From assembly GCA_038087015.1 (NCBI GenBank), contig JASBNA010000069.1, positions 152,007 to 216,006 of the forward strand: DNA of 64,000 nt. Direction: 5' to 3'. Shown piece by piece: positions 19,798 to 30,434 of the stretch. How positions within the stretch are numbered: position 1 is the stretch's first letter; every line of letters begins with the position of its first letter. Under the pieces are notes generated by a model that was given only the letters and a program-made list of their open reading frames with translations, had not been told where the DNA came from and ran no database searches. This DNA comes from Cerrena zonata. Its lineage: Eukaryota; Basidiomycota; Agaricomycetes; Polyporales; Cerrenaceae. Both the position numbers and the translations under genes were made by a program.

Positions 19798-22049
19798 ATG
19801 AGAAACTCCAATGCTGCGAGTCACAGCCCACCCGCCGCTGAAGAACCACCACGGCAGAGACAGAGAAGAGGACTGAGTGTCGCTCCCAAGTCAAAACACG
19901 ATAACTCAAATGAAAACGTCAGCTCCGAAAGTCCGGCATCTTTCATCTCTGTCCAACTGCCAGGGGTTGCTTTTGGAACTTTTGGATTATGGAATGCTCA
20001 GAATAATCCTAACAATACACTCGTAAGAGTTTTTACTTTAGCAGTGATAGTCCTACCATCAATCCTAGCAATATTGACCCCCATATTCTTTCCTGAATTG
20101 TCTGAAGTTGACGTAGCAAGTTTTTTCACCGATATCCTCATGATATTGGCCATTGGCTATTTTGTGAAGTTCGCCTCAGAATGGCCATGGTGTTGGTTGA
20201 AAAAAGTTCGGGAAGCAAAGGGCTTTCATTTGAAGAATATCGATGGAGCGTATAACGGTAAATTTAAGTTGAATGAAGGTGTCGAAGAGGAATTTCTCAT
20301 AAAGGAAACCCATATGGTATTGAAGCTTCAAAAATATCAGTCAATTGCAATACTCTCCTGTATTGGAGGCATTATTTTTGGGAGCTTGTTGATGGTCTTA
20401 TCAAGGAGTCTAGTAATAACGTCCAAATTGAGGAAAGACATTGTTTTTAGTAATTTCAATATTTGTGTGTTTTTTCTCTGGGGGGCATTCCGATCCTTTC
20501 TAGCAGTTTATGAAATTTTACAAGAACAGTCACTTGCTGAAAATGATTTAACAACAAGTATTACAGAGGAAAACTTGCACGTACTACTAGGTAATAAACC
20601 GGACAAAGAAAAAACTCCAATGGATCTTGTAAAACTTAAAATGAAGCGTTTGTCGAAATTGTTCGGGAACTCCAAAATTATCGAATTAGAGAAAATTACT
20701 GATATGATCCAATTTCAAAATATTGTTGAATTGATCGATTCTAAAGTAGACCAGTATTACAGCTTTTTGAAAATAGTAGCAAGCACCCAGGAAACACAAT
20801 ACAACTCCCTTACAGAAGAAATCACTAAGCTTAACATTGAAATAAAGAGTCTAGTCGAGAAGTCTGATGCATCATCAATGAAGCTCGAAAGGCAGAACTA
20901 TCAATCTCAAACATTCAAGCCATTTCCTTTTAGTCTGAGCTTGTACCATAAAAAAATAGAGAGTAATCATAATTCAGCATCTTTCCAAGCAAGTTCAAGT
21001 CCTCATAAGGAACACGATATTGATGAATTTCCACTGAATCCCATGCCATTGAGTATGTCAACAATTTTTGAGGAACCAAAAGAAACAAAACATAAGTTTA
21101 TACCCAACCAAGATGGTAGTGGTATAAACGAAGGTTTGAATGATCCATTTTTAAGAAACTCAGATAAAAATAAGGGCTATTTTTCATTGCATGGTTTACC
21201 ATTCACGTCTGCAATACAAGATCTTATCACCAGAAAAGTTGTTAATGCTAACTTCTTGCTGAACCATCAAAATCATTTCTACAACACTTAGAAGGATATG
21301 AAGGAGAGCAAATTCATGACCTCGGTAGCATGAATGATACGTATGACCATGAGCAAGGTAAATATGGTAGGAAGAACAAAGCTTCATATAGAAATTATTT
21401 CTTCAATACCATTGATGAATTGATAGAAAAGCTAAGTCATATTTCATTGAAAGAAACAGTAATGAATCCTTTCTCCATGATTCAAATATACTACACTGAC
21501 ATTATGCCTCTAGTTAAAAGCTTTTTTGCTGATTGCTACCTTACGACTATGAATCATATCGATCAAATTAAAAGTATCATTTGGAAAATCGTCAATATTC
21601 ACATTTTTCAGAAAACTGAACAAATGAAACAATTTGGATCCTATGTTTATGGAAAATATATTCAATCTACTAAAAAAATCTTCGAATTTTATTTATTAGT
21701 ATTCACAGCCATTCCATTCAATATAATACGTATAATAATTTCTATTAATCTTTTTTTTCCGAAAATTTTGATACGGACTTTTATTATATACCCCATGATG
21801 GTAATCATAAGTTTACAAACAAGTGAAAATGATAAGACCTTTGAAGAAAATCATAACTTCAGCGAAATGAAACAGTTTCACTTAGCCCCTCACCCAAATA
21901 GTCGGTTCCGGCCACATCATGCTCAACCATTTGAAGCTAGAAAGATGATTTTGAGACTGCTTGCCAGATATTATGATTTGGATCTCGATTATCCACATCC
22001 ATACAATAATTCGACAAACTCTCCTGTGAATTTAAGCAATCAAACTTAA
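19798..22049 (+). CDS. Unassigned fungal multi-pass membrane protein (one frameshift)
   Basis: Two frames (19798-21291 and from about 21257 to 22049) join into one protein of about 750 residues. The junction near 21256-21258 needs one extra base, for example TTC TTG GCT GAA. The N-terminal 60 residues are polar. Hydrophobic segments lie at about 76-98, 108-126, 182-201 and 218-238. A charged, partly coiled middle (about 260-350) and a long disordered Ser/Asn/His linker follow. The second frame adds one or two more hydrophobic segments (FYLLVFTAIPFNIIRIIIS and LIRTFIIYPMMVIIS). I do not recognise the family. Codon use is like its neighbours. Its position next to the duplicated intergenic block is the only contextual clue. 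Confidence 0.6.
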
Positions 22050-22096
22050 GATTACATTTTCGATTAAGCAATGATCTTTCTGGAAGACTTTTCTTT

Positions 22097-22249
22097 TTAC
22101 CCTTCTCCAAGCTCTAAGAACTTAGCAAGAGTGCTTTCTGTGTGTTCTTCAGACAAATCAATTAGAAGCTTATGTCTTTGACTAGACTGTGACTTGGTAA
22201 CTTTCGAAGTTGGGGCTGATTTCATCACTGATCTTTTTGCAATCAACAT
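22097..22249 (-). CDS. Possible 50-residue small protein
   Basis: A short minus-strand ORF starts at ATG 22249 (MLIAKRSVMKSAPTS) and ends with TAA at 22097; an in-frame TGA precedes the ATG. The residues have a coding-like character: a basic N-terminal half and an amphipathic C-terminal half (HKLLIDLSEEHTESTLAKFL). It is convergent with the unassigned membrane gene, 47 bp away. I recognise no family. It could be a 3' exon of a longer spliced gene, but no clear donor was found in the 240 bp upstream. Confidence 0.3.
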   Translation of the reverse strand: MLIAKRSVMKSAPTSKVTKSQSSQRHKLLIDLSEEHTESTLAKFLELGEG

Positions 22250-22485
22250 ATTCGCATTTAGTCACAAACGTTTTTGGACCGTTTTTTCTTTTTGAAAAAA
22301 AAAAATCAAGTACTGCACTTACTAATTAGAAATCCTGATGACAAAAGATAGATTGTGGATTTGGATGTACTCTCTTTTTTAACCTTTTGAAATTTTTTGA
22401 GGGCTAATCTTGAATAATTTCAACCAAATAAGCTATCAAAGTCAGCTGGTCATTCTTTGAAGCCGGCTTCGGTACTGATCCATAA

Positions 22486-23919
22486 TATTCAACATTAAAA
22501 ATAGCTAACAAAAGAAGACCCAGGCAGGTCCGTCCTCCATACAGGAGGTACGTTTACAGGTCAAACTTTACAGGACAAGATAGAAGCAGCGATGAGGAAT
22601 ATGATGATAATGAAAATGCTGATTACAATGAAGGGGACCAAAGTCTTTCTTCTAAGGATCAATTCGGAAACTATAAGGATTTCAATACCAAGACTAATTT
22701 GAATATCAGCTCGGTATACATTCTTACTAACCAACAGAATTTTAAGAGCAATGTATGGCCCCGATCACAATTTGAAAAGGTAGATGTGCTCAAATGTTGT
22801 TTGAATAACGGGAACGAAGAATACAATAAGAAAATGAAGCTAATCCAAGATAATTTTCGAGAATCTTCAAAATTAATGGCATTACCGGTTGAAATTATTG
22901 TGGAAATACTTTTAATCTTATATTATCAAGGCAAATTAAAACCTAAGTTTATGAGAGTCTCCAAATTATTTTTCAATCTTACACTTCCGTTGATTTACCG
23001 AAATCCAAAATTGAAAGCTACCAATTTCTTTTCATTTGTTGAGACTATGTCATCAAAGAAGGATTATGGGGATTATATAAAACAACTCGATCTTTCTTAT
23101 ATTATCCAGACAGGTAAAAATGCATATGTTGCAAAACTATTGAAAAAATCTAGAAAGAATTTGGAGTATTTTGTCGCCCCCCAAACAAGTTTTGGTCTTG
23201 GTCCCTTAATTGCATTGAAAAATTGTCAGCAGTTAAAAGTTTTAGATTTACGATTAGTGTCTGAAACCCTTAATCTTGAAGAGCTTTTCAAATCAATTAG
23301 GACACTTGACCAGCTTACACACCTTTCATTCCCCAGATCTTCTATTGAAATTCATGATTTTGAGGGTATAGACTGGCCTCCTAAACTAACCTTTTTGAGG
23401 ATATCAGGTGGGATCAACGATGAATTTTTGATTAGATCTGTTTTTCCATCAACCCTTACTCAACTCGAGTTTTCGCATTGTCCCGCTGTCAAGCATGCTG
23501 GTATTCAAAATATCCTTCATAGGCTTGGAAAGAATTTAACCTCATTAAAAATACAATACCCAATGCCGGGGCTTCATGATAACTCAATGGACTCGGTATT
23601 CACCCTTTGTCCTAATTTGACTTATCTTGAAATTGCTGTTGACTATGTTTCGAGCTCATTTTTCGATGATGACAACCTTGAATATTTACCATATGACCGA
23701 CCATTACGAAATTTACATATTGATAGTAGTGGTATGCTTGGTACAAGTAATAAAATCGATGCTATCGATTTAGCAATCGCTATCAATGATGAAAAACTTC
23801 CACATTTGAAAAATGTCAGCTGCACAGCCAAACTTGGTTGGGATCCCAAATCTGAGTATGTCAACTATATAGTCAACTATTTGGATGAGAAAAATGGGGG
23901 GTTATATATTGGCTATTAA
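22486..23919 (+). CDS. F-box / leucine-rich-repeat protein, 5' end unresolved
   Basis: The frame is open from 22486 (after TAA 22483-22485) to the stop at 23919, but the first in-frame ATG is not until 22834. The 116 codons before that ATG look coding (for example DRSSDEEYDDNEN, acidic and polar). A start or 5' exon is therefore probably missing because of a frameshift, an intron or a base change. At 22501 the codon ATA, followed by GCT AAC AAA, stands where an ATG could have been. An F-box-like segment, LMALPVEIIVEILLILYYQ, is followed by degenerate leucine-rich repeats up to the C-terminus (LTHLSFP, LTFLRISGG, LTQLEFSHCP, LTYLEIA). F-box proteins recruit substrates to SCF ubiquitin ligases. 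The particular orthologue is not identified. Confidence 0.6.
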   Translation, partial: YSTLKIANKRRPRQVRPPYRRYVYRSNFTGQDRSSDEEYDDNENADYNEGDQSLSSKDQFGNYKDFNTKTNLNISSVYILTNQQNFKSNVWPRSQFEKVDVLKCCLNNGNEEYNKKMKLIQDNFRESSKLMALPVEIIVEILLILYYQGKLKPKFMRVSKLFFNLTLPLIYRNPKLKATNFFSFVETMSSKKDYGDYIKQLDLSYIIQTGKNAYVAKLLKKSRKNLEYFVAPQTSFGLGPLIALKNCQQLKVLDLRLVSETLNLEELFKSIRTLDQLTHLSFPRSSIEIHDFEGIDWPPKLTFLRISGGINDEFLIRSVFPSTLTQLEFSHCPAVKHAGIQNILHRLGKNLTSLKIQYPMPGLHDNSMDSVFTLCPNLTYLEIAVDYVSSSFFDDDNLEYLPYDRPLRNLHIDSSGMLGTSNKIDAIDLAIAINDEKLPHLKNVSCTAKLGWDPKSEYVNYIVNYLDEKNGGLYIGY

Positions 23920-24180
23920 TTTCGTCTTTCTAAAGCTGCTTCACTCATCATTGTCCTTGATCTTCCTGTTCTTTGCATACATACATATATATATTCCTGT
24001 ATTCTATTTATTTAATCATTATTTTACTTCATTATGTTACTTCATTATCTATTGTAAGCATTTTGCAATTTTCATTATGCTGTGCGTAACAAAAATTCGA
24101 ACAGTTTTTTACACGTTGAGAAATAAAGGTACAGAAGTCCAATACGTCTTATTCATTCATACAAGGACACTTTCCAAGAT

Positions 24181-26393
24181 ATGGCATTGGAGAAAGAAAA
24201 ACTTCCTTTGGGATATAAGCCTGGAAAGTCAAGGCTTTATTATAGTTCAAGGCCCTCGCCGGGACTAATTGAAAAATCAAAATACTCTCGAGTTGATCAT
24301 TTTTTCATTTTCTTATTACTAGCTTTAGGAGTCATTGTAAGGCTATATAAGATCCCTTGGCCACCCAGAGTTGTGTTTGATGAAGTCCATTTTGGTGGAT
24401 TTGCCAGAGAATACTTCAATGGTGAATATTTTGTGGATGTACACCCACCATTAGCCAAGTTGATGTACTATTGGATTGCAATTGCATTTGGATGGGATGG
24501 AAATTTTGAATTTGCTGAAATTGGTGACGTGTTTGATGACAATGTTCCCTATGTTCAAATGAGGCTATTCTCCGGAATATGTGGTGTTTTGAGTATTTTG
24601 ACTACCTATGGTGCATTGAAGGCATCGGGTTGTAGATCAATGATTTCATTTTTCGGATCGTTTTTGGTCTTGATCGAAAACTCGTTAGTTACTCAATCTA
24701 GATTTATTTTATTGGATAGTCCATTGGTCTTTGCGGCTTCATTGACTGTTTTTGCATTTAAGAGTTTTCAGATCAGTGAACCATTTACCAAAAGATGGTT
24801 TAAGTTTTTGATCCTAACTGGGTTTGGTTTAGGTATAAGCACATCAATAAAACTCACTGGTTTATACGTTGTTGCGTGGGTTGGTTTACTAACAATTTAT
24901 CAGCTTTGGCAATTATTGGGCGACTTGGAAGTTAGCATCACCCAATTGGTATTTCACTTCATTGCAAGAGTTTTCGGACTTATTATTCTTCCCTTGACTT
25001 TGTATTTAGGGTTCTTCGCAATTCATTTCATGACCTTACCTCTAAATGGGAGCGGATCTGGTGCAATGTCACCTCGTTTCAAGTCAACTCTAGCAGATTC
25101 CGATGAAATCATAAATAGTCCGGTTGAAGTATCTTATGGAAGTACTGTCACCTTGAAGCAAAATAACTTGGAGGCATACTTACATTCACATGATCATAAG
25201 TATGAGTCTGGTTCTGGTGAACAACAAGTATCGTTATATGGTTTTAATCCTGATCCTAATAATCAATGGATAATTGAAACTAAAAATAAGAATTGGGAAG
25301 GACAACTTCAAAAGAAATTCAGACCTGTTAAAGATGGTGATACAATCAGATTATATCATGTTGCCACCGGCAGGTATTTGCATGTTAATGATGTCAGACC
25401 ACCGATTTCCGAACATGAATATTCAAATGAAGTTTCTTGTAATGGGACAAGAGATTTGGCTGGTGATATAAATTACGAATGGAAAGTTAGAATAGCTATG
25501 AAAAAAGATCATTCCACCAATGACTTACCATTAATCAAAGTAAGAACCACTGAAACCGTTTTTCAATTAATCCATAGAGGTACTAAATGTATTTTAATTG
25601 GACATGAAGAAAAACTCCCATCATGGGGGTTTGGTCAAAATGAGGTATTATGTGTCGAAGAACCTACAATTCCTAATAGTTTATGGTATGTCGAAACAAA
25701 TCATCATCCACTACTTGAAAGTGAGAATTATCCAACCGTTCAATTTGGAAAAGTTGGATTTTTCAGTAAGGTGATTGAAGTTCATAAAGCCATGTTCAGG
25801 ATAAATAAAAGTTTCACTGAGGATCACTCCTATGCGTCAGCACCTGAGACATGGCCATTTTTGTTAAGAGGTGTTAATTACTACAGCAATTCTTTAACCG
25901 AAGTTAAATTAATTGATGAAAGTGGCAGTCATATCTATTTCTTAGGAACTTGGCTATATATTACATTGGAATCTTTTTAATAGCAACGGTTGCATTTAAA
26001 TTTGTGTTTTATGTTATTAGGTACATGAATCCATTCAAACGTCCAGATGATCCATTATATAAAACGGTATATTACAATGGATCTTTTGATTTCATTCTTG
26101 GTTGGTTACTTAACTATTTCCCTTCGTTCAATATGTCGAGACAATTATTCTTACATCATTATCTTGTTGCTGTATATTTTTCAATTTTATTGATTGCACA
26201 ATATGGAGAATACCAACTCAATGTCAGAAAAAATATTGGAACTTTGATGGTGATTGCAATTGCAAGTGCTGCCATCTACTCTTTCGTCACATTCACACCA
26301 GTGATATACGGAACTGAATGGACTCCTGATCAATGTATCAAAGCAAAATGGTTCCCATCATGGGACTTTGACTGTGTTGCTTATGGCAAGTGA
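24181..26393 (+). CDS. PMT5: Protein O-mannosyltransferase, PMT1 subfamily (Pmt5-like; one frameshift)
   Basis: The ER-membrane enzyme transfers mannose from dolichol-phosphate-mannose to Ser/Thr of secretory proteins. Residues 60-85 contain VVFDEVHFGGFA and DVHPPLAKLM, the catalytic loop-1 region with its Asp-Glu. MIR repeats in the luminal loop include YLHSHDHKY. The C-terminal part shows RQLFLHHYL and ends YGTEWTPDQC...WDFDCVAYGK, as in S. cerevisiae Pmt1. With about 737 residues and no acidic Pmt1 tail, it resembles Pmt5 more than Pmt1. The frame breaks at about 25945-25950; one added base (GGA AAC TTG GCT) restores LGNLAIYY, matching LLGN of relatives. The ATG at 24181 is the first in frame. 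Confidence 0.85.
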
Positions 26394-26444
26394 TTCATTC
26401 TATAATTTTTTTGTAAATATACCCGGTAATAAATTTGTACTACT

Positions 26445-26972
26445 TTAGCTCCTAGTTTCAGAAATCCCCGACGCAACCTCTTTGATCAAGGTTTCACACC
26501 AGGCCAATAACTTATCCTTTTCCTCAATTTTTTCAATTCTTTTCCGTTCAACTTCATCGAGCTCTTTGATTAATTCATTGATTGTCACTAATTGAGTATC
26601 CGGAGAAGTTCCTATCCCTGGAAGCGAGTCTATCAACATACTTATTTGTCGAGACTTTAGTATTATATCAGTGGATAATTCATTTATCGTGTTTTCAAAG
26701 TTGGCTTCTGCTTCTTCTCTAACCGACGCGTGGTTAGACACCGAATTGGAATCCGGTGGCCTTTCTCCTGGAGAGTTCAGCTGCTGGGCCTGGCCCGGTG
26801 GGGGCGCCTGCTGGCCCGGGTTGGGTGCATTCACGGCCATATTGGTGACCGACATTGGGTCTTCATCAAGAAGTGCTGGCTCACTATGGACATTGACATA
26901 GTTCACGGTCGAGTTGAATTGCTCTATAAGCTGGTTCAAACAAACCTGTAGCTGCGTAAGTCTATCTGACAT
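26445..26972 (-). CDS. MED21: Mediator complex subunit 21 (Srb7)
   Basis: A 175-residue protein. The start [19 protein letters not shown] and the later block [24 protein letters not shown] match yeast Med21 ([39 protein letters not shown]). Med21 pairs with Med7 in the Mediator middle module that bridges activators and RNA polymerase II. Here a Pro/Gln/Asn-rich insertion (about residues 45-85) separates the N-terminal helix from the coiled coil, making the protein longer than the 140-residue yeast form. ATG 26972 is preferred over an upstream GTG in the same frame. The gene is divergent from PIB1. Confidence 0.95.
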   Translation of the reverse strand: MSDRLTQLQVCLNQLIEQFNSTVNYVNVHSEPALLDEDPMSVTNMAVNAPNPGQQAPPPGQAQQLNSPGERPPDSNSVSNHASVREEAEANFENTINELSTDIILKSRQISMLIDSLPGIGTSPDTQLVTINELIKELDEVERKRIEKIEEKDKLLAWCETLIKEVASGISETRS

Positions 26973-27287
26973 CACTAATACCACGACTTCTTACCCTAAT
27001 TCAAAGCCAAAACCCTGGTTATTAAAGGCCTAAAGGTTTATGGATTGGAAAAAAAAAAAAAATCCTAACAAAAATTGAATACCTAACAAAAGTTGGAGTA
27101 GTGGGCGTACCGGAATCGCTTCGCGCAGAAATTATGATTTGACTCCAGGAAAAAATCATTATCAATACAATACTCCTTCTTTCGTTATCAGAAGGATCTA
27201 ATCGTCGATTGACTTTAGCAAGGGTTATTAGCTTATAAATTGGTTTGATCCGCGTTAGTGTTTAGATTGATAGTGGTTTGCTTGACC

Positions 27288-28415
27288 ATGGAAGTTTTCA
27301 GAGAGGGCCCCGAATGGCAAGATGACTCGGACGTAACAAGCTGCTTTTTGTGCCACTCCCAATATACGTTCTTTAACAGAAGACATCATTGCCGGAAATG
27401 CGGTAGAGTTGTCTGTGGATCATGCTCTGAGCAGCTGGTGAGATACTTTCCGAATACATATGTGGTTAATTCAGATAATACCTTGGGTACACTGAACAGC
27501 TATGAATTCTATAGAACATGTGATGAATGCGCAGACGAAATCAATATGATTAGACGAGCTTTGTTTGGATCTCCAGGAGACTCTTCGAGTCTAGTGGTGG
27601 GTGGTAGTGAGCTGGCGTCTCAGAATAGTAGTCTTATTGGTAGAAGTGATATGAGTATCAATGATGGGGAAAATACCAGTTTAGCTAATGATAATGATAG
27701 TACTACAAAGTATAGTACTAGAACCAGTACTCGTATGGTAGAATCTTCTACAAACTCGTCAATTGACGTGCAGAGTCGTGATACTCACAGTCATCACCAT
27801 CACTATCACGGTAGACAACGCAATAGGGATGAAGATAGTGATTTCAACCTTTGTCCCGTCTGCTCCAAGAATTTATTGAAAAACTATATTAAGGATCACA
27901 AGACATCAAATTCAGTGTCCGATATAAGTCATGACGATTTTGAACTGTACAAAGAAGCACATATCAGCAATTGCCTTGACTCTTTTGATTTCAATTCAGA
28001 CACCAATCGACTTGGGTCTGGGGGAGGATCCAAAGCTCACGCAAGGAATAAAATGTTGGTGTATAACATTCCTCCAATTCCAAAGCCACAGTTTGAGACA
28101 ATTCCAAATATTGATGTTGGTTCTTTTGGGACCATACAGCAAGTTACTTCCCTGTCTTCTATGATTCCCCAAATTGATAATGAAACTGAAATCGCTGGAT
28201 CGGTTAATTCAAACTCGACTATTCAACCATCACTTGAAAAACAGAACATTTTCAAAGGTATCGATAATGAATGTGTTATATGCTTGGAAGACTTAAAACC
28301 AGGTGATAAAGTTGGTAGGCTCGAGTGTCTCTGTGTTTTCCATTATAAATGTATTAAAGATTGGTTTAATAAGAAAGGATATGGTGAGTGTCCTGTTCAT
28401 TTCGTACATCAATGA
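27288..28415 (+). CDS. PIB1: FYVE-RING E3 ubiquitin ligase, Pib1 type
   Basis: A 375-residue protein from ATG 27288. The N-terminal FYVE domain begins with EWQDDSDVTSCFLC and has the PI3P-binding basic motif RRHHCRKCG, with the final zinc pair in RTCDEC. A C-terminal RING-H2 finger begins CVICLEDLKPGD and continues LCVFHYKCIKDWF to GECPV. Between them lies a 200-residue Ser/Asn/His-rich linker with HHHHYHG. Pib1 binds PI3P on endosome and vacuole membranes and ubiquitylates cargo. Codon 50 is CTG, at a position usually Ser or basic in FYVE domains. It is the only RING gene in the window and appears intact. Confidence 0.88.
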   Translation: MEVFREGPEWQDDSDVTSCFLCHSQYTFFNRRHHCRKCGRVVCGSCSEQLVRYFPNTYVVNSDNTLGTLNSYEFYRTCDECADEINMIRRALFGSPGDSSSLVVGGSELASQNSSLIGRSDMSINDGENTSLANDNDSTTKYSTRTSTRMVESSTNSSIDVQSRDTHSHHHHYHGRQRNRDEDSDFNLCPVCSKNLLKNYIKDHKTSNSVSDISHDDFELYKEAHISNCLDSFDFNSDTNRLGSGGGSKAHARNKMLVYNIPPIPKPQFETIPNIDVGSFGTIQQVTSLSSMIPQIDNETEIAGSVNSNSTIQPSLEKQNIFKGIDNECVICLEDLKPGDKVGRLECLCVFHYKCIKDWFNKKGYGECPVHFVHQ

Positions 28416-28736
28416 TTTTCGATTTTAATATTCTTTCTCTTCATGACTTCACTTCTCTATGATTAATTATATTTTTTTTTTTTTCGTTTGGGCTGAAACC
28501 TATAGGTTGTTGCCCTTTAGGTTTAATTGTTCTTTTCAATTCACATTACACTTTGTTCACTGATGTTTTCTTCTTTGTTCAATTCTCTATTTTGGTTATA
28601 TAATTTTACATTCTTTTACAATTTAACTAAATCGTTCATATATATTTATATATAGAGATATATAAATTAATAATTATTTATGCAGAATTGAATTGTAATT
28701 TACCTAGATCTATAATACAAAATTTTGAGAAGCCGC
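28416..28736. other. Convergent spacer between PIB1 and RRP3
   Basis: A 321 bp 3'-3' spacer with a poly-T tract near 28469-28483 and a TATATA-rich stretch at 28636-28665, typical of overlapping yeast polyadenylation signals. No gene seen. Confidence 0.45.
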
Positions 28737-30182
28737 TTAACGTTCTTCACGATCATGATCATCTTTCTTCTTTCTATGCGTGAGTCTTTTTTCATGGAAA
28801 TCTTTTGTTTCTCTAATAGCTTCAGCACTGGCTCTATCAACATGATGATGTAAAGCATCTAAAACTTGTTTTGAAGGTGAAGGATCTTTTGGTAATTTTT
28901 TACCCAAAACATTTTCAATTCTTAAATACATTTCTAAATCATATTGGGTGACTAAAGAAATCGATTTACCTGATCTTCCAGCACGAGCTGTTCTACCAAC
29001 TCTATGGATATAAGCTTTGGAATCAGTTGGAATATCATAGTTAATAACAAGATCAACAGAAGGAATATCTAAACCTCTAGCTGCAACATCAGTAGCAATT
29101 AAAATATTAGCCTTACCAGATTTAAATTTATTTAAAGCACCTAATCTTTGAGATTGTGATAATTGACCATGTAAAGGAACTGCTGAAAACCCAAGTATTC
29201 TAGCTAATAATGAAGTTCTTTGAGAATGAGCACAAGTTCTAGTGAAAATAATAACTGATTTACCAACATATTCATTTAATAAATGAATTAAATAAGTATT
29301 TTTATAACCATCACTAACTAACATCATTGATTGAACTAAGTTATCAGCGGTTTGGTATTTGTTAGAAACTGCAACTCTAACTGGGCTATTTAAAGAAGCT
29401 CTTTGTAATTTTTCAATTTTATTAGTCATTGTAGCTGAAAATAAATAAGTTGTTCTATTAGTTGGAATAACTTTTAAAATCTTATCTAAAGCCGGACCGA
29501 AATCCATATCTAATAATCTATCAGCTTCATCCATGACTAAATATTTTAAATTTTTCAATGAAAACCCCTTGGTGTGTTCTAAATGATCCATAATTCTACC
29601 AGGAGTGGCTACCAAAATGTGTGGTTTACGCATAAGTTCCCTAGCTTGGTCCATCATATCCATACCCCCAACAATACAAGTTGATCTTAATCCCATGGAT
29701 GAACCCAAGGCATCAAAAGTTTCTTTAATTTGATAGGCTAATTCTCTGGTGGGTGATAAAATTAATCCGAAAAATGGGCTTTGGGCTTCCCACAAAGCTT
29801 GCAAAATTGGAATAGCAAAAGCTGCAGTCTTACCAGACCCGGTTTGAGCAAGACCAATGATATCTTTACCTTCTAAAGCATGAGGTATACATTCAGATTG
29901 AATTGGAGTAGGTTTACTAAATTTCATTTGTTGAATGGCTTCAAGTAATTCTGGAATCAAGCTGAGTTCACTGAAACTAGTGAACTTTGGACCATCTTCA
30001 GAGTCAACAACAGTTTCAACAGCTTCTTCTGCATCCTTCTTCTTTTCTTCTTTTTCTTCTTTCTTATCCTTCAACTGCTGTTTCAATGCATTTCTCTTGA
30101 TTTTTTCTGCCAAAGACTTAGCGTCAACTTTACTGGAGCTCTTTGGTTTCTTCTTATGTAGGGTGTCTGTCTTAAGAGCCAT
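28737..30182 (-). CDS. RRP3: DEAD-box RNA helicase Rrp3 (pre-18S rRNA processing)
   Basis: A 481-residue helicase with all canonical motifs: Q motif around FSKPTPIQ, motif I AQTGSGKT, Ia PTRELA, II DEAD, III SAT and [12 protein letters not shown]. The block [25 protein letters not shown] and the C-terminal basic tail fit Rrp3 (human DDX47), needed for early cleavages in small-subunit rRNA maturation in the nucleolus. The N-terminal 65 residues are a Lys/Glu coiled region. It is divergent from SSF1, another ribosome-assembly gene, through a 250 bp spacer. Confidence 0.95.
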   Translation of the reverse strand: MALKTDTLHKKKPKSSSKVDAKSLAEKIKRNALKQQLKDKKEEKEEKKKDAEEAVETVVDSEDGPKFTSFSELSLIPELLEAIQQMKFSKPTPIQSECIPHALEGKDIIGLAQTGSGKTAAFAIPILQALWEAQSPFFGLILSPTRELAYQIKETFDALGSSMGLRSTCIVGGMDMMDQARELMRKPHILVATPGRIMDHLEHTKGFSLKNLKYLVMDEADRLLDMDFGPALDKILKVIPTNRTTYLFSATMTNKIEKLQRASLNSPVRVAVSNKYQTADNLVQSMMLVSDGYKNTYLIHLLNEYVGKSVIIFTRTCAHSQRTSLLARILGFSAVPLHGQLSQSQRLGALNKFKSGKANILIATDVAARGLDIPSVDLVINYDIPTDSKAYIHRVGRTARAGRSGKSISLVTQYDLEMYLRIENVLGKKLPKDPSPSKQVLDALHHHVDRASAEAIRETKDFHEKRLTHRKKKDDHDREER

Positions 30183-30434
30183 TTTATGTCAGTGAATACT
30201 ACGTTTCCTCGTTACTGAAAGTAAGTTGAAGAATTCAATTATTAAGGCAACGAAGGGAAGAGGAAAAAAAGTTTCTAGTAAAAAAAAAAAACCTGCACAC
30301 AGTGTTTATCTTAGTGATGAGGTCTTCTCTCACACTAATTTTTTTTTTTCATTTTTTCTTTCATTTAATACCAGCTCTATTAGAGTCAAGTTAACTAACA
30401 GTTTAAGTTATTCGGTTGAATAGATAGATATACG
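30183..30434. promoter_or_regulatory. Bidirectional ribosome-biogenesis promoter (PAC-like and poly-T elements)
   Basis: The spacer between RRP3 and SSF1 holds GATGAG within AGTGATGAGGTC at about 30313-30324. This is the core of the PAC element of yeast ribosome-biogenesis genes. T-rich AATTTTTTTTTTTC at about 30338-30351 resembles the partner RRPE or a poly(dT) element. Both flanking genes act in ribosome assembly. Confidence 0.6.
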
